Origin: Phoronis ovalis
Lineage: Eukaryota > Phoronida > Phoronidae
Direction of reading: 5' to 3'
DNA length: 11,738 nucleotides
Assembly (NCBI GenBank): GCA_028565635.1
Contig: JAOXYB010103271.1
Span: forward strand, 1-11,738
Position numbers and translations under genes: made by a program. Below, piece by piece: positions 7,060 through 11,738 of the stretch. The notes under the pieces were generated by a model. It saw only the letters and a program-made list of their open reading frames with translations, did no database searches and had not been told where the DNA came from. How positions within the stretch are numbered: position 1 is the stretch's first letter; each line of letters begins with the position of its first letter.

Positions 7060-9050
7060 TCACTTTCTCAATTAATGTTAGCATTCTGAGTAACTCTTCT
7101 TATTCATTGTTGTTTTTTAAATGTGTACATTTAGTGTTTTTTAGATTTATAAACGAAACGCTACAAATATTAACTTAAAAACTATGTAATACAAGAAAAA
7201 CGTAAAAGTACAAGCATATATTATTATTTATTTATAATTATTTTATTTATGCCAGAATATATAAAACTAAATTTATTTATACATAGTCAAGATTAACATT
7301 CATATTTGTATACTAAGAAAAGTCGAGAAAATATAATTGTATCGACTGGCATACATATGAAGACTGTATTTTTCCTTTCTGTTAAATGGCATTAGGTCAC
7401 AATTACTGTAACCGCAGTAGTGGCCCAAAGGCTGGAAGTAGTGCCAAAACCTTAAATTTATGATTTTTTTCTTTTTTCCTCCTTGGCGCTGGCTTTTTTT
7501 TTCTTTTTTTGAAAGGGAAATCATTGTAAAAGAGATTGAAACTAATATTAGCTTTTTAAAGTAAAATAATGAATTTTTCAGTCGTTACATTTTTTCGGTA
7601 GTAGTCTACATAGTGGAATAACAAAAAATTTGGTTGTCATGCCTGCTTTAAAAAATAACTGGGAGTAGGATACGTAATAATCTTCAGTTCTTAACAGGTA
7701 ATTTTCTTCGAGCAATGCTGGGAAATTTTTATAGTGATTTAAGTTACATGAAATTACTAGTAGAAGTGGATGGGAAAATCAATTGTGTCCTTCTACTAAA
7801 TGTACGTTATTTTATGTCGTTTTACTCTTCATGTTTATTTGTTTGTTCATTTCTTATCCGTGGAGTAATGCACGTGTTTATTTGTTCGGTGTGTTTATGT
7901 TAGAGACAACATAGGACGAGACGGTGAACCGGAGAGAAGTTTCCCCATGCAGATGATAAGATCTAAGTTATCCGTACACCTTGCTGCTATAATATTGCAC
8001 ACATATTTCTGGAATTTATATTTCATTTATAACTTAATTTATAAATACCAACACGAAAGGTAAAAAATCAGATTTTATCTTCGACATTCCTATGTCACGA
8101 ATTTTAACACCAGGGAGGCAGTATTGATTCGGTCAAGTACAATTGGGAAAACAGGCACAGGTAACAATCTTAATTAGGAATTACTGAGTCATAAATTGCC
8201 TAATGAACAATTTAAAGTATTCAACGCTACGTGAATTCTCTGTTGAGAAATATGCTTCTAAGCGTATCATGATAGCTATCTCCCTGATATATACTTCGAA
8301 TATTCGTCGATCTGCGCTCTAAATTGATAATTCTACCTTAGCTAGGTTTCGAGAATACTGGAAATATTGAAAATTGGCGAAAAGGCATAAAGTAAATGTG
8401 CCTAATGAGATCTTTTTTTTAAATTTAATTTTTTATTGCGTTTTTAAGTAAGCATTTATTCAGTTGTACATAGCATGATAAAATCAATTTTTATTTTCAT
8501 ATTTGTAGCTTTTATTGTATGGTCATAGTAGGTTATGTAACTGCCGTTAAATGAAGTTTCAAGTAACAGTATCGTAATGAATGCAGGTGCCTATTTACTC
8601 TCTATAATGCAAGTGAAAGGGTGCAATTTTCTCTGGGTGATACATCAGTTGCACATAGACACATTGAGAACCACATACTCTTAAATATATAACCAGACGG
8701 TCCAGGTTCAAGTGTCTGGACTCTTTCCTATATTCACACCGGCCGACTTAACCAGAACTATGTATGAATATTTCCTGGGTTATTTATTTTACCATATTTT
8801 CTTTGCAGTAATTACGCGCTTGGAAATTGGTGGAAAACCAGTGGCCCTCCTATTACAAATTAAAAAGAAAAACATTATTTATAATTAATGCACCAGTGTT
8901 ATATGCAAAATTTAAAACAAATCTACTAAAAAGGTAGACACTCTTTAGACATTCCATCCGTAGCCGACACTAGTCAAATATTCTTAGTTCCGCTGTCCTT
9001 AATTTAAATCTCTGTTTTGGACCCGGTACATATGCAATATTTTTTTTGAC
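7060..9050. other. AT-rich noncoding stretch, no supportable gene
   Basis: Only short, low-complexity ORFs occur. A hairpin GTCCAG/CTGGAC near 8699-8720 and a 36-residue open frame near 8060-8170 were examined and not accepted. Poly-T tracts and A/T repeats are common, for example 7210-7260. Confidence 0.5.
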
Positions 9051-9053
9051 AGT

Positions 9054-9167
9054 ATGCATCACTCATCCCAGTTTCCTCATACTTCCGAAAGTGTTGTTTC
9101 TTCAAGTACGCGGAAAGCGACAGGACAGACAATTATCCATTCTTCCAACGCGATACCTACCAGTTAA
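9054..9167 (+). CDS. Possible small ORF, 37 aa, Ser/Thr-rich, unknown
   Basis: ATG at 9054 (A at -3) opens 37 codons beginning MHHSSQFPHTSESVVSSS and ending NAIPTS before TAA. The segment is clearly GC-richer than its surroundings, and composition is not A/T-driven. No domain, signal peptide or membrane segment is visible, and no homologue is known to me. It may be a chance ORF in a GC pocket, an exon, or a repeat remnant. Confidence 0.15.
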   Translation: MHHSSQFPHTSESVVSSSTRKATGQTIIHSSNAIPTS

Positions 9168-9814
9168 ATTTTAATTAAGGAAGCCTACTATTAAAATGTT
9201 TGCAAACAAGATCACGGTACTCTCCGACAGTGTTATTGACTAACTCTGTTTGAAACTGATCTAAAGGGTAATTTATGTTGCAAGCGTTCAATTAACTTGT
9301 CTCACTCTCTTGGATGTATGGTATCTTCATGCAGGGTATCTTGTAAACTACTTATATTACTCTTAAAAGTCATACCAGACTAATTTTGCTAATACTTTCT
9401 ATAACTTTAAGAATTAAGTAATTACGTTTTCATGTAGTCAGTAAGTGTAAAATCTTTATACACCCAGTTTAGTATGTTAGCAAAGTATCCCTAAAGTATA
9501 TGCTGCAAGATAAAATTATGTTAAGTCGCGAAACACCTTGCATTACAAACGGCGAAACAACTACTCAGAGGACATGGATAAAACAGAAAACCATCATGAT
9601 TGTATATCACTGTTTTTTAACACTTTTAAGTAAAATACCTCGGCCAAATATATTAGCGAGATATTTACCCTATAAAACTAATTTTGATTGAAAATATATT
9701 ATATAAAACCAAAACGTACAGTGTCAGAGCATATTGTATTGTTTTTAATTAAAACAATGTTTAAAGAGACTAACAAGTAGGGACAGTTGTACCAACATTA
9801 TCATAAAGTGGCTC

Positions 9815-10139
9815 GTCCCGTTCAGGTAACTTATTTACGCTTTATGAGTTGAATTTAATTTTGGGAAGTTAGATTTAAATGAAAAAATAGACCAATGAAA
9901 GTATGCATTTTTGGAAAAGTATTAATAAAAGTTTGTTTATTAAAAACAGTGTTTTCACCCAAAAAGGCCTCATTGCTGATTACGTAATCATGTGAAATAC
10001 AAGTAAAGTAATATTTCATATTCCTGATTTTAATACCTTTTCCAAAAAAAAAAATAATACTTTTATAATCTATCTTTTCATTTAATTTCCTAAAATTAAC
10101 CTCAAAATATAAATCGTGAAAAAGTTACCCGAACGGGAC
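9815..10139. repeat. Long-TIR hairpin element (about 325 bp, MITE-like)
   Basis: GTCCCGTTC at 9815-9823 is inverted at 10131-10139, and the match continues inward: 22 of the first 25 bases agree. Imperfect pairing then persists through TTAATTTT, GGAA, TTA, AAATGAAAA, ATAGA, AAAGTAT and GGAAAAG to about 9930 on the left and 10025 on the right. A perfect 14-bp palindrome TGATTACGTAATCA (9977-9990) sits almost at the symmetry centre. There is no coding capacity. This is a fold-back or MITE remnant; the exact outer ends and target duplication are unclear. Confidence 0.75.
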
Positions 10140-10240
10140 TGGTCTTTCCACCCGGCCCCCGGGTATCCACTGTAATCCGATGGTTTGTATTGAATAAATT
10201 GAATTTGTAATTGTTTCCACCAGGTAGAGCAAAACTCAAT

Positions 10241-10294
10241 ATGGCCGCGTCCATGAAGATCACGTTTTTTTGTCTTCAGCTAGTTTGTTTATAA
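10241..10294 (+). other. Start-codon-like motif ATGGCCGCGTCCATG with a 17-codon frame
   Basis: AATATGGCCGC resembles a YY1-type start context, with A at -3 and G at +4. The frame reads MAASMKITFFCLQLVCL then TAA, which would suit a signal peptide if spliced before the stop (for example at CTA|GTTTGT near 10282). The first five codons repeat the MAASM of the putative exon at 1308 on the other strand. No downstream exon is visible, so this is a candidate first exon only. Confidence 0.15.
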
Positions 10295-10818
10295 TCATTT
10301 TCTTGAGTTGTGATCAATGCGATATACGTATAATATGCGGACCAATCTTTTTATTGGTATCCAAAGAACACTTTGCACACAAAGGTTGGTAACTTTTAGT
10401 TATCAGGATTACGTATCGTAAAGAAAACCTTTTACTTGTACAGCTTTATTTTATAAGGGGGATTAAGGGGTCACTATGTAGTTTCATTGTCAGTTCTCTT
10501 CACTATTAATACGGTTTAAAACTCTTGTTTGTTGTTCAGTAGTCAATAGTTAACAGTCACCTAGCTGGTTGTTACTCTTGTAAACTTTATTGTCAATGTG
10601 AGGATTGTCTAATATATATAAAAATGTGGCAATGATGACAATTTTTTATTTTTACTTAGTATTTCTGCACGTGAGAAAACGTACGTAAACTTTAAAAAAA
10701 CAGCACCCACAATTGAAAATCAATATGAACTGTAAGTACATCGGCTAAGTATTATTAGTTATTTTAGATGTTTGCAGTTTTAATATTTGAAAGGTACGTA
10801 ATGTGATCTTGATATTCA

Positions 10819-10898
10819 GTGAATACTAGACTAAGTCCTGGTTCATGATAGCTTCGCAAGCATGACCCTACTAGGGACAGCCTATGGCTTGTCCGTAG
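10819..10898 (-). repeat. Second copy of the 854-918 repeat, inverted, fused to 32-bp unit fragments
   Basis: The minus strand carries CTACGG, CAAGCCATAG, TAGGGTCATG and TATCATGAACCAGGAC in the same order as 854-918. GTGAATACTAGA (10819-10830) and, inverted, AGTCCTGGTTCATGAT (10834-10849) are both pieces of the 32-bp tandem unit at the window end, joined here head to head. This links the tandem repeat, the fold-back element and the left-end repeat into one family. Confidence 0.6.
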
Positions 10899-11159
10899 AG
10901 TCCTGGCCACCTCGTATCTCAAACCAGCCGCAGTTCGCAAACACTTACTTTCTTAATTAAATAAATGGATTCCACCCAAATGTTTGCTTCTATCTATTCC
11001 TTGACTCTTTCGCTTCTTATACCGCCGTATCTATATAACTTAATCAAAGTTTCGACAACAGATCAGCATAAAATCCAAAATGCACTCTTGAAGGTTTGTT
11101 CATCCATATGCTGTTGCGCATGTGTGAAGGCTAGTAGAATAGATAGGAGGCCTCTAGGA

Positions 11160-11672
11160 CTAGGTTCATGATGTTTACTATATAGCTACCTCTTGATAAT
11201 CTGACTGGTGAGGTGAGTGAACAGTCATGGACTCTTACATAGCCGATTACAGTGAAAGTGCCCAAATTTTGAAGTATATGTAATTCCTACTGAACGTGTT
11301 CATATATCAATATCCAGTTACTGTATGCACTCTGATAATCCAATTTCAACTCCCACTACTTCTTTCACCATTTGCAACTGCGGCCATGACACAAACAAAA
11401 TTCAAAGAGATACTTCTTTCAAGAAGTCGTCTGTCATCTTAACTTCAGAGTTGCATTTGTGCCATCTGTCAGACAAGTGCAGTGAACATGATAGGGGTAG
11501 TGGGAGTATCTGGATTGTGATATATGAACTCATTTGGTAGGAATTACATATATTTTGAAGTTTGGGCACTTTCACTGTAATTGACAATGTATGAGCTAGT
11601 CCGACTGTTTGCACAGCTGGCAAGTCAGATTATCAAGAGCTACAGTAGTGCAGAACATCACGAACCAGGACT
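11160..11672. mobile_element. Fold-back element with inverted arms of about 160 bp
   Basis: The left arm (11160 to about 11320) is inverted as the right arm (about 11507 to 11672). Perfectly matching blocks include 11190-11206 with 11623-11639 (17 bp), 11246-11266 with 11561-11581 (21 bp) and 11275-11290 with 11537-11552 (16 bp), all in corresponding order. An inner 11-bp match (ACTCCCACTAC at 11349-11359 with 11497-11507) extends the pairing. The central stretch of about 140 bases has no convincing ORF. The right arm runs into the 32-bp tandem repeats. Long arms associated with tandem repeats resemble fold-back transposons of other invertebrates; no transposase is visible. Confidence 0.75.
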
Positions 11673-11738
11673 AGGTGAATACTAGAACATCATGAACCAG
11701 GACTAGGTGAATACTAGAACATCATGAACCAGGACTAG
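11653..11738 (+). repeat. Tandem repeat, 32-bp unit, about 2.7 copies, continues beyond the window
   Basis: The units are 11653-11684, 11685-11716 and a partial 11717-11738. Units 1 and 2 differ by one base (CACGAAC against CATGAAC). The unit starts GAACATCATGAACCAGG and ends GGTGAATACTA. There are no spacers, so this is a minisatellite, here at the outer edge of a fold-back arm. The array length is unknown because the window stops inside it. Confidence 0.9.

Noticed and set aside
7715-7903. 62-codon plus-strand ORF with a hydrophobic, Cys-rich end
   Set aside because: Composition follows local T-richness, and there are no domains, promoter or splice context.
8055-8167. Short open frame with NTREAVLIRSSTIG, vaguely like the end of a GIY-YIG domain of a retroelement
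   Set aside because: The similarity rests on a few residues, there is no GIY or YIG motif, and the frame closes just upstream.
8699-8720. GTCCAG/CTGGAC hairpin with GGTTCAAGT, like a tRNA T-arm or SINE B box
   Set aside because: The loop does not fit a 7-base T-loop on a 5-bp stem, the box lacks its terminal CC, and no A box or acceptor stem is present.
10965-11171. 68-codon plus-strand ORF with DQHKIQNALLKV, faintly like the C-terminal part of LINE reverse transcriptases
   Set aside because: It has no catalytic motif, is too short, and lies between repeat copies. I could not support a family assignment.
11653-11738. Regular repeat that might suggest a CRISPR array
   Set aside because: Units are directly adjacent without unique spacers, and the genome context is animal.

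Overview
The window looks like nuclear DNA of an AT-rich invertebrate animal. It has long gene-poor stretches, eukaryotic TATA, AATAAA and GT-AG signals, degenerate inverted-repeat elements, and one developmental transcription factor gene. The only gene I can name with confidence is an Olig-family bHLH gene on the minus strand (3103-3837). Its bHLH domain resembles the Olig group more than the insect Oli or Beta3 type, so I favour a non-insect invertebrate. I cannot resolve the clade from this sequence.

Layout. At 1-1400, I reconstruct by eye the 5' part of a minus-strand multi-exon gene. A promoter with YY1-, ETS- and NRF1-like sites surrounds an ATG at 1306-1308. The first exon encodes an Arg-rich presequence without acidic residues, like a mitochondrial targeting peptide. 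A phase-compatible second exon lies at 249-341 and a tentative third at 23-83. The first intron holds a small hairpin repeat (764-865). From 1400 to about 2860 I see no gene. The Olig transcription unit covers roughly 2860-3926, with a TATA box at 3947-3954, a short 5' leader, a single uninterrupted coding exon and candidate poly(A) signals downstream. Possible proximal regulatory sites lie at 4135-4189.

From about 4200 to 9800 the DNA is AT-rich and noncoding, as is common around developmental regulators. It has a few GC-richer pockets with short unassigned ORFs and some palindromic motifs. The right end is repeat-rich: a long-TIR hairpin element (9815-10139), a repeat at 10835-10898 related in inverted orientation to 854-918, a fold-back element with arms of about 160 bp (11160-11672), and a 32-bp tandem repeat running off the end (11653-11738).

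I see no evidence that the genes form a joint pathway. Olig and the putative mitochondrial gene are simply neighbours on the same strand. The least explained items are the putative mitochondrial-type gene at the left edge and the fold-back repeat family found at both ends.
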